Assembly: GCA_030425645.1 (NCBI GenBank)
Contig: JAUHZK010000001.1
Span: 186,001-250,000, forward strand
From: Gammaproteobacteria bacterium
GTDB lineage: Bacteria; Pseudomonadota; Gammaproteobacteria; JAPPPA01
Direction: 5' to 3'
Length of the DNA: 64,000 bases
A program made the position numbers and the translations under genes. Positions 49,923-58,532 of the stretch are shown here, piece after piece. Numbering within the stretch: position 1 is the first letter of the stretch; every line of letters starts with the position of its first letter. The notes under the pieces were generated by a model. The model worked only from the letters and a program-made list of their open reading frames with translations, had not been told where the DNA came from and searched no databases.

Positions 49923-51474
49923 AGGCGCCTTCCTCGTTGGCCTTCACGATTAATGATTGTCCGGTCATTTCCGCTGGCTGCGGCAGCCCCATTAGTTGCA
50001 GCAATGATGGCGCAATGTCTTGCAGGCTACCGCCGCTGCGTAACTGTGCTTTGTTGCCCTGCGGGCCAAAATAAACCAGCGGTACGGTAAAGGTGGTGTG
50101 TGCGGTATGCGCTTGCCCGGTGTCGTGGTCATGCATCAGTTCAACATTGCCGTGGTCGGCAGTGACTAACATTTCGCCGCCGACCTGCTCGAGCGCTTCG
50201 CGCACGCGGCCGAGACATTCATCAATGGCTTCGACTGCTTTGACGGCAGCGTCAAATACGCCGGTATGGCCAACCATGTCTGGGTTGGCGTAGTTGCAGA
50301 CGATTAAGTCGTACGCTTGACTGGTAATGGCTTCGACGAGGTGGTCGGTGACCTCTGGGGCCGACATTTCCGGCTTAAGGTCATAGGTGGCAACGTCGGG
50401 AGAGGGCACTAGGGTGCGAGTTTCGCCGGCATATTCGGCGTCTTTGCCGCCGCTAAAGAAAAAGCTGACATGGGCGTATTTTTCAGTTTCGGCAATGCGC
50501 AGCTGGGTTTTGCCGCAACTTGATACGTATTCGCCGAGGCCGTTAACGATAGCCTCGGGAGGATAGGCGACCGGGGCGTCAAAGTCGGCGTGGTATTCGG
50601 TTAGGCAAACGAAATGCGACAATTGTGGCGTCGCTTCGCGGTCAAAACCGTCAAAGTCTGGCTCAATAAAGGCGCGGGTGATTTCGCGGGCACGATCCGC
50701 GCGGAAGTTAAAGAACAGTACGGCATCACCATCATTCATCGGCGCGCGTTCACCAATGCAGGTGGCGGCGACAAACTCGTCGTTTTCGTCGCGGGCGTAG
50801 GCGGCTTGCAGGCCAATTACGGCTTCGTCAGCTTGGTGGTCGGCTTGGCCGCTGGTGAGTAAGTCATAGGCCGGTTTTACCCGCTCCCAACGATTGTCTC
50901 GGTCCATTGCGTAATAACGCCCTACGAGACTAGCAATGCGGCCAATGCCGGTTTCCGTCAGCACTTGCTCGGTCGCCCGGAGTGACGGCTCAGCACTGCG
51001 AGGTGGCGTGTCGCGGCCGTCCAAGAAGGCGTGAACATAAAGCTGTTTAACGCCTTTGCGAGCAGCTAGGCGAATCAGTCCATGTAAATGTTCTTCATGT
51101 GAATGCACGCCGCCGGGTGATAGCAGGCCCATCAGGTGCAAGGCTTTGCCGCTGTCGGCTAGCTCGTCCATGGCGGCACAGATAACGCTATTGTTGGCGA
51201 TGCTGTCTTCGGCAATGGCTTTGCTAATGCGGGTGTAGTCTTGATAGATCACGCGTCCCGCGCCAAGCGTCACATGGCCAACTTCTGAGTTGCCCATTTG
51301 GCCATCTGGCAAACCTACCGCTAGACCTGAGGTGTCGATAGTGCTGAAGGCTGAATCGTTTTTCAAAGCATCCCAGTTTGGGGTGTTAGCAGCGGCAATG
51401 GCGTTATCTTCAATAGCTTCACGATGACCGAAGCCGTCGAGAACAATAAGCATGGCAGGTTTAGGTGCGGGCAT
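49915..51474 (-). CDS. gpmI: 2,3-bisphosphoglycerate-independent phosphoglycerate mutase
   Basis: GpmI interconverts 3- and 2-phosphoglycerate with two manganese ions in glycolysis and gluconeogenesis. The 519-residue protein has [16 protein letters not shown] (metal Asp13), [19 protein letters not shown] with the phosphorylated Ser63, [28 protein letters not shown], and the late [14 protein letters not shown] and [11 protein letters not shown] metal sites. It is followed by envC and ctpA as in many gammaproteobacteria and is divergent from yibN. Confidence 0.96.
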   Translation of the reverse strand: MPAPKPAMLIVLDGFGHREAIEDNAIAAANTPNWDALKNDSAFSTIDTSGLAVGLPDGQMGNSEVGHVTLGAGRVIYQDYTRISKAIAEDSIANNSVICAAMDELADSGKALHLMGLLSPGGVHSHEEHLHGLIRLAARKGVKQLYVHAFLDGRDTPPRSAEPSLRATEQVLTETGIGRIASLVGRYYAMDRDNRWERVKPAYDLLTSGQADHQADEAVIGLQAAYARDENDEFVAATCIGERAPMNDGDAVLFFNFRADRAREITRAFIEPDFDGFDREATPQLSHFVCLTEYHADFDAPVAYPPEAIVNGLGEYVSSCGKTQLRIAETEKYAHVSFFFSGGKDAEYAGETRTLVPSPDVATYDLKPEMSAPEVTDHLVEAITSQAYDLIVCNYANPDMVGHTGVFDAAVKAVEAIDECLGRVREALEQVGGEMLVTADHGNVELMHDHDTGQAHTAHTTFTVPLVYFGPQGNKAQLRSGGSLQDIAPSLLQLMGLPQPAEMTGQSLIVKANEEGASA

Positions 51475-51575
51475 GGCGAACTAGTAATACGTTAAGTTGC
51501 GTGCATTTTAGCAGGCGCGAGGCCAGTGGTTATACGGCTGCTGGGCAGAAGTTGACGTCAGAACGTGAAATAATA

Positions 51576-51609
51576 TGCGTCACTGAATTAAAAACTTTGT
51601 AATGACGCA
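51576..51609 (+). other. Inverted repeat at the yibN start
   Basis: TGCGTCA (51576-51582) and TGACGCA (51603-51609) are separated by 20 bases, the second ending at the yibN ATG. No clear Shine-Dalgarno is seen before that ATG. The pair could occlude the start in the mRNA or act as a protein site. Confidence 0.35.
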
Positions 51610-52041
51610 ATGGACTCTTCTCAATTAATCGAATTTATTGGTAATCACGGCTTTCTGAGTGCGGCAATGTTGCTGGTCACGATTTTGCTGTTGGGCAATG
51701 AAATCACCATCAAAATGCGTGGCTTTGCAGCCATGATTCCGGCTGCTGCGGTTCAGTTGATTAACCAAAAGCAAGCCCAGGTATTGGATGTAAGAGACGC
51801 GGCGACGTTCAACAAGGGGCATGTGGCTAACGCGCATAACGCGCCGTTGGAGCAGCTGCTAAAGACACCGTCGAACCTCAAGTTGCAGCAAGATAAGCCG
51901 GTGTTGGTGGTTTGTGAAAATGGCCATAGCGCAAATCGTGCTGCGGTGCAGTTAAAGCAAGCTGGTTACAGTGAGCTGTACACCCTGAAAGGCGGTGTAA
52001 TGGCTTGGCGTGACGACAAGCTGCCGCTGACGCGAAAGTAA
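51610..52041 (+). CDS. yibN: Rhodanese-domain membrane protein YibN
   Basis: A 143-residue protein with an N-terminal helix (about 15-30) and a cytoplasmic rhodanese domain: VLDVRDAATFNKGHVANAHN and the active-site Cys102 in VVCENGHSANRAAVQL, then YTLKGGVMAW. It is the conserved neighbour of grxC and secB. E. coli YibN has been tied to membrane-protein insertion; its sulfur chemistry is not settled. A helix before the rhodanese domain fits membrane location. Confidence 0.92.
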   Translation: MDSSQLIEFIGNHGFLSAAMLLVTILLLGNEITIKMRGFAAMIPAAAVQLINQKQAQVLDVRDAATFNKGHVANAHNAPLEQLLKTPSNLKLQQDKPVLVVCENGHSANRAAVQLKQAGYSELYTLKGGVMAWRDDKLPLTRK

Positions 52042-52045
52042 TCTG

Positions 52046-52315
52046 ATGGCGACAGCAAACGTGGTGGTATACGCCACGCAATGGTGCCCTTTTTGTGTGC
52101 GTGCTCGGCAATTACTGGAGCATAAGCAGGTTGCTTATGAGCTGATTGACGTTGGCCAGGAGCCGGCCCGTCGCGGCGAAATGATGTCACGTGCCGCTGG
52201 CGCGCATACCGTGCCGCAAATCTTTATTAATGGTGAGCACATTGGTGGTTGTGATGACCTTTATGCTTTGGAGCGTGCGCAACAGCTCGACTCTAAGCTC
52301 GCCCCTAACCCTTAA
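52046..52315 (+). CDS. grxC: Glutaredoxin 3
   Basis: An 89-residue glutaredoxin with the CPFC redox pair (Cys14 and Cys17 in TQWCPFCVRARQLL), the cis-proline region AHTVPQIFING and the GGCDDLYALE glutathione-binding end. It reduces disulfides and mixed glutathione disulfides in the cytosol. It lies four bases after yibN and nine before secB, one operon. Confidence 0.96.
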   Translation: MATANVVVYATQWCPFCVRARQLLEHKQVAYELIDVGQEPARRGEMMSRAAGAHTVPQIFINGEHIGGCDDLYALERAQQLDSKLAPNP

Positions 52316-52324
52316 GTCGCATTA

Positions 52325-52792
52325 ATGTCTGAAAATAAACAGTTCAACCTGCAACGTATTTACCTTAAAGACGCCTCGTTGGAAGTGCCGCATGCGCCAA
52401 CGGTATTCAAGCACGCTTGGAAGCCGAAAGTTGACGTACAGGTGAATACACAAGTTCAGCCGCTTGAGGCTGAGCAAGGTCACTTTGAAGTTGAGCTGCA
52501 AATAACGGTGACGGTGACCAACGCGGAGCAAACCGCTTATATCGTTGAGGTCAAACAGGCCGGTCTGTTTACGCACCGGGGGCTCAGCGATAGCGAGCTG
52601 AAGCCAGCGCTTGGTGTGCATGGGCCGACGGCGCTATTCCCTTATGTTAGAGAAACCATTGCCGACTTGGTGATGAAAGCAAGCTTTCCACAGTTTGTGT
52701 TGCAGCCGATTAACTTTGAAGCTATTTATCAGCAACACGTACAGCAGTTGCAGCAAGCGCAACATGAAGCGGCGCAACAAGCTAAGCATTAG
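52325..52792 (+). CDS. secB: Protein-export chaperone SecB
   Basis: SecB is a tetrameric cytosolic chaperone that keeps outer-membrane and periplasmic precursors unfolded and delivers them to SecA. The 155-residue sequence shows FNLQRIYLKDASLEVPHAP, VEVKQAGLF, FPYVRETIADLVMKASFPQF, and LQPINFEAIYQQ near the C terminus, all diagnostic. Its 3' end contains the start of the next small lipoprotein gene. In E. coli gpsA follows; here it is 4.6 kb further on. Confidence 0.97.
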   Translation: MSENKQFNLQRIYLKDASLEVPHAPTVFKHAWKPKVDVQVNTQVQPLEAEQGHFEVELQITVTVTNAEQTAYIVEVKQAGLFTHRGLSDSELKPALGVHGPTALFPYVRETIADLVMKASFPQFVLQPINFEAIYQQHVQQLQQAQHEAAQQAKH

Positions 52793-53135
52793 TGCTCTCG
52801 TTTTGTTGCTGCTGGCTTGTTCAGCTTCACAGCAGCGCCTAGAGCAGTGCAAAGAGGTAGTGCGAACATACCTGCCGTTGGAAACCTTTAGTTCTGAGCA
52901 GTGGTTGCGAGATGAACAGTTCTGGCGGGCTGATTTGGTTTTTAGCGTTCGCTCTGCCCTAGGGCCGCAGCCAGCCAAGGCGAGTTGTGAATATGCGGTG
53001 ACGAGCGACGGTGAAGCGGCGGCTCGGCCCTATGCTATTGTCTTGGGTTCAACTCGCCACATTGGCGACGCCAATATTGATGACCTGCTTAGGGGGCGCT
53101 ACGCCGAGGGGCTGCCGGCCCATGTCGGGCATTAA
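52764..53135 (+). CDS. Small predicted lipoprotein
   Basis: A 123-residue protein that starts inside the secB 3' end (29-base overlap). It has a basic start (MKRRNKL), a hydrophobic core and a lipobox ending at LLLAC, then a mature region with two more cysteines (QCKEVV, ASCEYAV). No family is recognised. Its overlap with secB and same direction suggest co-expression. No strong ribosome site is visible, which fits coupling to secB translation. Confidence 0.65.
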   Translation: MKRRNKLSISALVLLLLACSASQQRLEQCKEVVRTYLPLETFSSEQWLRDEQFWRADLVFSVRSALGPQPAKASCEYAVTSDGEAAARPYAIVLGSTRHIGDANIDDLLRGRYAEGLPAHVGH

Positions 53136-53156
53136 TTGACTGCTGGTGACAGCGTC

Positions 53157-54914
53157 CTAATCTGGCAGTAGTCCACAAACGCTAGGTGCCTGCGTGACCG
53201 TAAACGCCTCAGACAATACGCGACCGTCGAAGCCACTGCGGTTGGCGGCGTCGCCGTAGTCTGGAAATGTCACTCCGGCGTCAGGAAATTGGCTGTCTTG
53301 AACATTTAGTCCTAGTAACCATGCCACTGTGGGCGCGATATCGATATTCTCTGACTGGCCCGCAGCGCGTTCAAAGTGATCATCGTTACCAGAGTCAATG
53401 TTGCCGTTGCTGGCGATAAAGTTGGCACCGCCGGAGACAATCACGGTGTTATGGATGGTGGGCATATGGCCGTGATTGCCGGGTATCGGATTGCCAGTTG
53501 AATCAGATTCAGAAAATTTGAAGCCGTCGGCAATCACCAATACAAGGTCACCTAAGTTCTCGTGCCGTGATTTGATGCTGGCCGGCATGATGCCGCCCGT
53601 GTCGGCAGCCAGCGCGCCGTTTAAGGCATTACCGCTGTAGAGGTCGGGATTTGCATACCAGGCATGCTCAACAGCGCGAATATTTATCGGCTGGGTAAGG
53701 CTGCTATAGCAGGCGCTGCCAACAACGCTTTCGCAGCTGGCGGGCGCGTCGTTAGCGGCATTGTCGCCGGTGAAGTTCATTAGGCAGGCCCGCGCTGCGC
53801 TCAGGGTGGTTTCACGTTCATTATCAGTGGCCGAAAGATCGGTGATAACAATGCTATTGGTGCCGCCATTTTGCACTGCCAACATTGGCTTGATCGTGCC
53901 GACGTCGGCTGTGGTGCAAGCGCTGAGCTCGTCAAGCAGAGGCTGGGTGCTCAGTGAATCTAGCAGGTAATTGCCGAGCGCTTGGGGCGTGGTGGCGAGC
54001 GCTAAATCGGTTGGGAACCCTGGCCCCAATTCGCTGGGCTCAGGCGCTGAGAAGTCCATGCCGTGGTCGCTGGCGATTATAAGTACCGTTTTTTCCCAAC
54101 GTCCAGCATCTTGCAACGCGGTAATAAGGCTGCCAATTTGTTGGTCAGCGGTAATTCGGGTGACCTGGCGGCCGGTGCTACCGGAAGCATGGGCGCTGCG
54201 GTCGACGTCACCGAGATTAATAAAGATAAAGTCGGCCTCGGGCAGCGTCGCTACCGCCTCCTGCCCGGTAAATGGGTCTGGGGTGTGCTCGGAGCCGGGG
54301 CCAATGTAACCAGGGCTGGATTGCGGGTCCCAGTGGATATCTGGACTAATGTTGCTGATGCCAATGTCGTTGCTTTGGCTGTCAGCGCCATCGCCGCGGA
54401 AAATCTCCCAAAGGTAGGTTTTAGAGAGCACGGCAGCATGTCGAATGTTTGGATTGAGTGGTGCAGAGCCTTGTCGGCATTGTTCGTCAATCCATGTGAA
54501 TAGCGTTTTCGCCTCGAGTTCGTTGGGGTTATCTAAGTCTTCATCGCCGGGGGTGTTTGGCAATGCTTCTTTGTCCCAAAAATTGTTGGTTGGTATGCCG
54601 TTCCGGTCGGGGTAGACTCCCGTCATCATGGCAACGTGGTTAGGGATGGTTTCGGCTGAAAAAACCGAACGGCTTTCCACGTAGTAGCTGCCGTTGTTGA
54701 TGAGGCCAGTAACATTGGGCATGGCGGTGGCGTCAATGTCTTCAGGCATGAGGCTATCGATTGCCACGACCACCACTGTGAGTGCGTTTTCACCAGATGG
54801 CGGCGCGGGCGGTGGATTGTTGCCGCTGTTGTTGTTATTTGAGTCTGGGCTGCTGCAGCTGGCAAGAGAAACTGCGAAGCAGCAGCTGATAAGGCAGTGT
54901 AGAGCGGTTTTCAT
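53157..54914 (-). CDS. Alkaline-phosphatase-superfamily lipoprotein (phosphodiesterase-like)
   Basis: A 585-residue exported protein with a lipobox (CFAVSLASC) and a Ser/Asn/Pro-rich linker. The catalytic domain resembles type I phosphodiesterase/nucleotide pyrophosphatase enzymes: VVVVAIDSLMPEDI (first metal site), SVFSAETIPNHVAMMTGVYP with Thr/Ser nucleophile region, a DRNGIPTNNFWD segment, VLIIASDHGMDFS (second metal Asp-His) and a late NHGHMPTIHN. It probably releases phosphate or nucleotides from extracellular substrates. ATG 54914 follows AGGTGA; a GTG three codons up is also in frame. It follows the PhoD gene directly. Confidence 0.85.
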   Translation of the reverse strand: MKTALHCLISCCFAVSLASCSSPDSNNNNSGNNPPPAPPSGENALTVVVVAIDSLMPEDIDATAMPNVTGLINNGSYYVESRSVFSAETIPNHVAMMTGVYPDRNGIPTNNFWDKEALPNTPGDEDLDNPNELEAKTLFTWIDEQCRQGSAPLNPNIRHAAVLSKTYLWEIFRGDGADSQSNDIGISNISPDIHWDPQSSPGYIGPGSEHTPDPFTGQEAVATLPEADFIFINLGDVDRSAHASGSTGRQVTRITADQQIGSLITALQDAGRWEKTVLIIASDHGMDFSAPEPSELGPGFPTDLALATTPQALGNYLLDSLSTQPLLDELSACTTADVGTIKPMLAVQNGGTNSIVITDLSATDNERETTLSAARACLMNFTGDNAANDAPASCESVVGSACYSSLTQPINIRAVEHAWYANPDLYSGNALNGALAADTGGIMPASIKSRHENLGDLVLVIADGFKFSESDSTGNPIPGNHGHMPTIHNTVIVSGGANFIASNGNIDSGNDDHFERAAGQSENIDIAPTVAWLLGLNVQDSQFPDAGVTFPDYGDAANRSGFDGRVLSEAFTVTQAPSVCGLLPD

Positions 54915-54923
54915 TGGTGTCAC

Positions 54924-57248
54924 CTAGCTACTGCTCACCGGCGCCAGCGCCGGTGCGTTCGGTCTTTCGGGTTCATATTCTGCTGCTGCGACGCCGCCTT
55001 TAGGGACATGAATGTCTCCGGCGTTGTTGTTCACCGCCCGATGTGTAAAGAGTACATCGTGAGAATCTTGGCGGCTTGCCTGGGCCGCCTCTAGGCCAAC
55101 GGTCCACCATTGTGCTTGTACGTAGGATTCTCGCACGTCGAGTAGTAAATAGCCTTTATTGGTGAAGTCGGCTTGGCGTAAATGCGGATTTTGGGTTTGC
55201 AATAAATTGGCAGCACTAATTTTTCCAACACCCGGAATGTCTTGCTCAGGAAGGTCGAGCCCGGGGGAGGTTACTGACATGCAGACGAATTCGGCGGCCA
55301 ATGAACCGGCGCCGGTGTCGGCGTTATAGGCCGCGGTGCTGGGCAGGCTAGGCAGCGGTACAGGTAGCAATCCGCCGGTGATGTTTAGTGGGTCGCCAAC
55401 ACCGGGGTCACGGGTCACATCAAAGGCCCACGAGGTGTGGATGTCGCCGGTGAGCACAATGGCGTTTTTCTTGTCACTGCCGTCGTTAAAAATGCAGTTG
55501 GTTTCAAACTGATCGAGTAGCGCCGAGCGGGCTTGAATGTAGCCATCCCATTGATCAGGGTTTAGAAATTCTCGGTAGGCGAGGGTTGATGAAAGGCCGC
55601 TGTTAACCAAGAACAGTGGTGTCACAATGATTTGTTGGCCAATAAGATTCCAGCGCTTATTCAGGGCTTTGCTTTGCTGTAGTTGACTCTGAAGCCAGTT
55701 GCGTTGAGTCGGGCCTAGCAGCGTGTGTGCGGTGCCTGGGGCGTCGTTTGGCGTGCTGTCTTCGTGTCGCGCTTGCTCGGCAGGGCTGTTATCAGCGGTG
55801 CTGCAGAGTAGTTCTTCGCCAGCGCTATCTAGTGGCTGGTTGGCGCCGGGGTCGTCGGGGGTGAAGGTGCTAAAACCTGCAGCGCCGCCTAGGTTGCCGT
55901 TGCCCTGTGTTTCCACGTCGCGACCAATGAACCGAGTATCGAGCATGTGTGCTGTGGCCAAGCTGCCAAAGTCGAAGCTGCGGAAGATGATCGGCGATTG
56001 CGCTCGGAACAGGTTGCGAGAGGTCTCGTCTGGTAAAGCGTCCAAATAGGCGCTGATGTCTATGCTGCTGCCGTTTATCGACAGGCTGTTGCCGCTTAGT
56101 GATGGTTCGCGAATGGGTAACCACTCGCGGAAGGCTTGAATGGCATTGAAGGCCCTGTCGACCCAGAGCTCGGATACGGTGTCGGTGTTGGTGGTGTCGG
56201 CGCGGTCTGCGGACTGCCCTTCGGTTTGCGGGTTGCCGGCGTCGTCAAAACGATGGCCGTTATTGACGTTGTGGTTCTTGGCCAGGCAGCGATAGGCGTT
56301 GTCGACGAGCTCATGATCATCCCAAATGTTAATCATGGCATTTTGTCGGTGCAGCTCTTGGAGGTCGGTGTCCCGTTTGTAGTGGGCGTGCCGGCTGCGA
56401 TAGTCCTCTAGCGAGGAAATTTCATGTTTAGGTTCATAGGTGCGGACGTTGCCGTAAACGTATTCGGCTTCGTCGCCTTCGGTGCCGGCCGGCGCTGGGG
56501 TGGCGCCATCATTTTGACTGCCGCCGGGAGCGTTAACATCAACACTGGCATAGTCGTAGATGTAATCACCCAAGTGCATGACGACGTCCAAATCTGGCCG
56601 CTCGGCAAGCCGCGCATAGGCATTGAAAAAACCGTGCGCTAGGCTGGAGCAAGACACAATGCCGAGGCGTAGATGTTTCTCATCGCCGCCGCCGTTCGGA
56701 CGTGCGTCGGTGATCTTGGCGTCGTCAGCGCTGCTGCTGGTTGGTAAGGTCTTGGTGCGGCCAATCGCCGATTTGAAACTATGGCCGCCTAGGCTGGTTT
56801 CAAATTGGTAGTAATACGTGCTGTATGAGGCTAAGCCGTTAATATCTAACTTGATGGTGTAATCGCGGGCCGCGATCGCTGTTTCGTTACGCGTGATAAT
56901 CGGTATTGCTTGGCCGTTATCAATATTATCGACATCGAGTGCGCGATAAATTTTCAAGGTAACTGAATTGCTGTTGCCGAATAGGCTTTGGTCGTAGGTG
57001 ATGCGTGTCCAGAAAACAACACGGTCACTTAGAGGGTCGCCGGTGGCAATGCCATGCTGGAATGGGTTGTCGGGTTCGCTACCGTTAGGGGTAACGGTGC
57101 TGCGGCCGCCATCCTGCTGTGGTGAGCTAGAGCAACCGCCAAGTAAGCCGGCACCGGCAGTGGCGGCAACGCCAGCCGTGCTGGCGCTGCGCAAAAAATC
57201 GCGGCGGGAAACGCCACCTGAGTCATGATGGTTTTGATTGTTCTTCAT
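54924..57248 (-). CDS. phoD: PhoD-like alkaline phosphatase, Tat-exported
   Basis: A 774-residue secreted phosphatase with a twin-arginine signal (SRRDFLRSAS followed by a hydrophobic run and a Cys-containing GLLGGCSSS, so lipidation is possible). The PhoD N-terminal domain shows FQHGIATGDPLSDRVVFWTR, and the metallophosphatase core LGIVSCSS, VVMHLGDYIYDY, INIWDDHELVDN, LIGQQIIVTPL and AIVLTGDIHTSW, which hold the iron and calcium ligands. It probably scavenges phosphate from organic esters or diesters. It has its own promoter upstream and is followed by the second phosphatase gene. Confidence 0.9.
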   Translation of the reverse strand: MKNNQNHHDSGGVSRRDFLRSASTAGVAATAGAGLLGGCSSSPQQDGGRSTVTPNGSEPDNPFQHGIATGDPLSDRVVFWTRITYDQSLFGNSNSVTLKIYRALDVDNIDNGQAIPIITRNETAIAARDYTIKLDINGLASYSTYYYQFETSLGGHSFKSAIGRTKTLPTSSSADDAKITDARPNGGGDEKHLRLGIVSCSSLAHGFFNAYARLAERPDLDVVMHLGDYIYDYASVDVNAPGGSQNDGATPAPAGTEGDEAEYVYGNVRTYEPKHEISSLEDYRSRHAHYKRDTDLQELHRQNAMINIWDDHELVDNAYRCLAKNHNVNNGHRFDDAGNPQTEGQSADRADTTNTDTVSELWVDRAFNAIQAFREWLPIREPSLSGNSLSINGSSIDISAYLDALPDETSRNLFRAQSPIIFRSFDFGSLATAHMLDTRFIGRDVETQGNGNLGGAAGFSTFTPDDPGANQPLDSAGEELLCSTADNSPAEQARHEDSTPNDAPGTAHTLLGPTQRNWLQSQLQQSKALNKRWNLIGQQIIVTPLFLVNSGLSSTLAYREFLNPDQWDGYIQARSALLDQFETNCIFNDGSDKKNAIVLTGDIHTSWAFDVTRDPGVGDPLNITGGLLPVPLPSLPSTAAYNADTGAGSLAAEFVCMSVTSPGLDLPEQDIPGVGKISAANLLQTQNPHLRQADFTNKGYLLLDVRESYVQAQWWTVGLEAAQASRQDSHDVLFTHRAVNNNAGDIHVPKGGVAAAEYEPERPNAPALAPVSSS

Positions 57249-57343
57249 TGATATATCCTCCCGGTTGAGCGTCCTGTTGATTCACGCAGACTGCGTTGAG
57301 GCGATAGCCTAGGGACGACAACCACATATTATTGTTGGGGGGA

Positions 57344-57372
57344 ATATTACCTGCCTTGCATCTGCATGACAA
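57344..57372 (-). promoter_or_regulatory. Sigma70-type promoter for the phosphatase pair
   Basis: On the reverse strand TTGTCA (57372-57367) and TAATAT (57349-57344) are separated by exactly 17 bases, about 100 bases before phoD. The -35 contains TGTCAT, a half-site like those of the PhoB box, but a second half-site at 11-base spacing is poor. Confidence 0.65.
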
Positions 57373-57438
57373 AAACAGCTCAATGCTCGCTAAAATGAGG
57401 ACAAGGTATAAACCCAGATAATTGCTTAAGGATCTTTC

Positions 57439-58446
57439 ATGTCAAACACACTTCAGCCAATTGCTGCCCTCGGTGCAGGCTCTTGGGGCACTGCTGTGGC
57501 TATTCAAATAGCCCGTTGTGAACAGCCGGTGAAGCTTTGGGGTAGAGACGAGGCGCAGATGCGAGGGATGGCAGAGACGCGCCGGAATGCGCGTTATCTA
57601 CCCGATGCGCCGTTTCCTGATTTGCTTGGCGCGCATGTTAGCTTGCAAGAGACTTGCGAGGGCTGCCGCGACTTTATGATTAGTGTGCCTAGTCATGCAT
57701 TTCGTGAGACCTTAGAAAGCATCAAGCCGTACTTCCCGGAAGACGGGCGTATCTTTTGGATTACCAAGGGCTTAGAGCGTGGTACCGGTGAGTTTTTGCA
57801 TAATGTGGCCATGAAGATTATGGGGCCGGTGCCGGTCGCCATTGTCTCTGGTCCTACGTTTGCGAAGGAGGTGGCTGCTGGTTTGCCGGCCGCCGTTACT
57901 GTGGCTTCGCCAAATCCTGAGTTTGCTAAAGATATCGTGGGTTATTTACATGGCCACGGTATGCGGGCTTACACGCATGGCGACATTATTGGTGTGCAAC
58001 TGGGCGGTGCCATTAAAAATGTGTTGGCGATTGCCGCGGGTATTATTGATGGCTTGAATCTTGGCGCCAATACTCGTGCTGGAATGATTACGCGGGGCCT
58101 GGCGGAGATGAACCGCTTGGGTATGAAGCTCGGCGCTCAGCGCGAAACCTTTATGGGCTTGGCAGGCCTTGGTGATTTGGTACTGACCTGTACTGATAAC
58201 TTAAGTCGGAATCGGCGCATGGGTTTGGCCTTAGCCAAAGGTTTGACCGTAGACGAGGCCAAAGCCGAAATTCAGCAGGTGGTTGAAGGGGTGATGACAA
58301 CCGATGAGGTTTGGCGGGTGGCCCAGAAATTTGAGGTGGATATGCCGATTACGCAGCAGATTTATGCGGTGTTGTATGAAGGCCAAACGCCGATGGATGC
58401 GGTCAAAGCCCTAATCGCGAGAACGCCCAAGGAAGAAATGGCTTAG
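57439..58446 (+). CDS. gpsA: Glycerol-3-phosphate dehydrogenase (NAD(P)+)
   Basis: GpsA reduces dihydroxyacetone phosphate to sn-glycerol-3-phosphate for phospholipid synthesis. The 335-residue protein has the nucleotide site AALGAGSWGTAVAIQ, WITKGLERGTGEFL, the active-site region VSGPTFAKEVAAGLPAAVTV, LGGAIKNVLAIAAGI (catalytic Lys) and GLAGLGDLVLTCT-type signature. It is separated from its usual neighbour secB by the phosphatase genes. Confidence 0.97.
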   Translation: MSNTLQPIAALGAGSWGTAVAIQIARCEQPVKLWGRDEAQMRGMAETRRNARYLPDAPFPDLLGAHVSLQETCEGCRDFMISVPSHAFRETLESIKPYFPEDGRIFWITKGLERGTGEFLHNVAMKIMGPVPVAIVSGPTFAKEVAAGLPAAVTVASPNPEFAKDIVGYLHGHGMRAYTHGDIIGVQLGGAIKNVLAIAAGIIDGLNLGANTRAGMITRGLAEMNRLGMKLGAQRETFMGLAGLGDLVLTCTDNLSRNRRMGLALAKGLTVDEAKAEIQQVVEGVMTTDEVWRVAQKFEVDMPITQQIYAVLYEGQTPMDAVKALIARTPKEEMA

Positions 58447-58478
58447 CGCCTATTCCACTCCAAAAAAATTTAGGCAAT

Positions 58479-58514
58479 AAAAAAGGCGCGTTGATTACTC
58501 AACGCGCCTTTTTT
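58479..58514. terminator. Bidirectional terminator between gpsA and pntB
   Basis: AAAAAAGGCGCGTTGA (58479-58494), a TTAC loop and TCAACGCGCCTTTTTT (58499-58514) form a 16-base perfect stem with A and T runs, between two convergent genes. Confidence 0.95.
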
Positions 58515-58532
58515 TGTTGCTGTGGCTAAAGT

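Noticed and set aside
57354-57383. PhoB box before phoD
   Set aside because: Only one TGTCAT half-site is present; the second half-site at 11-base spacing matches poorly.
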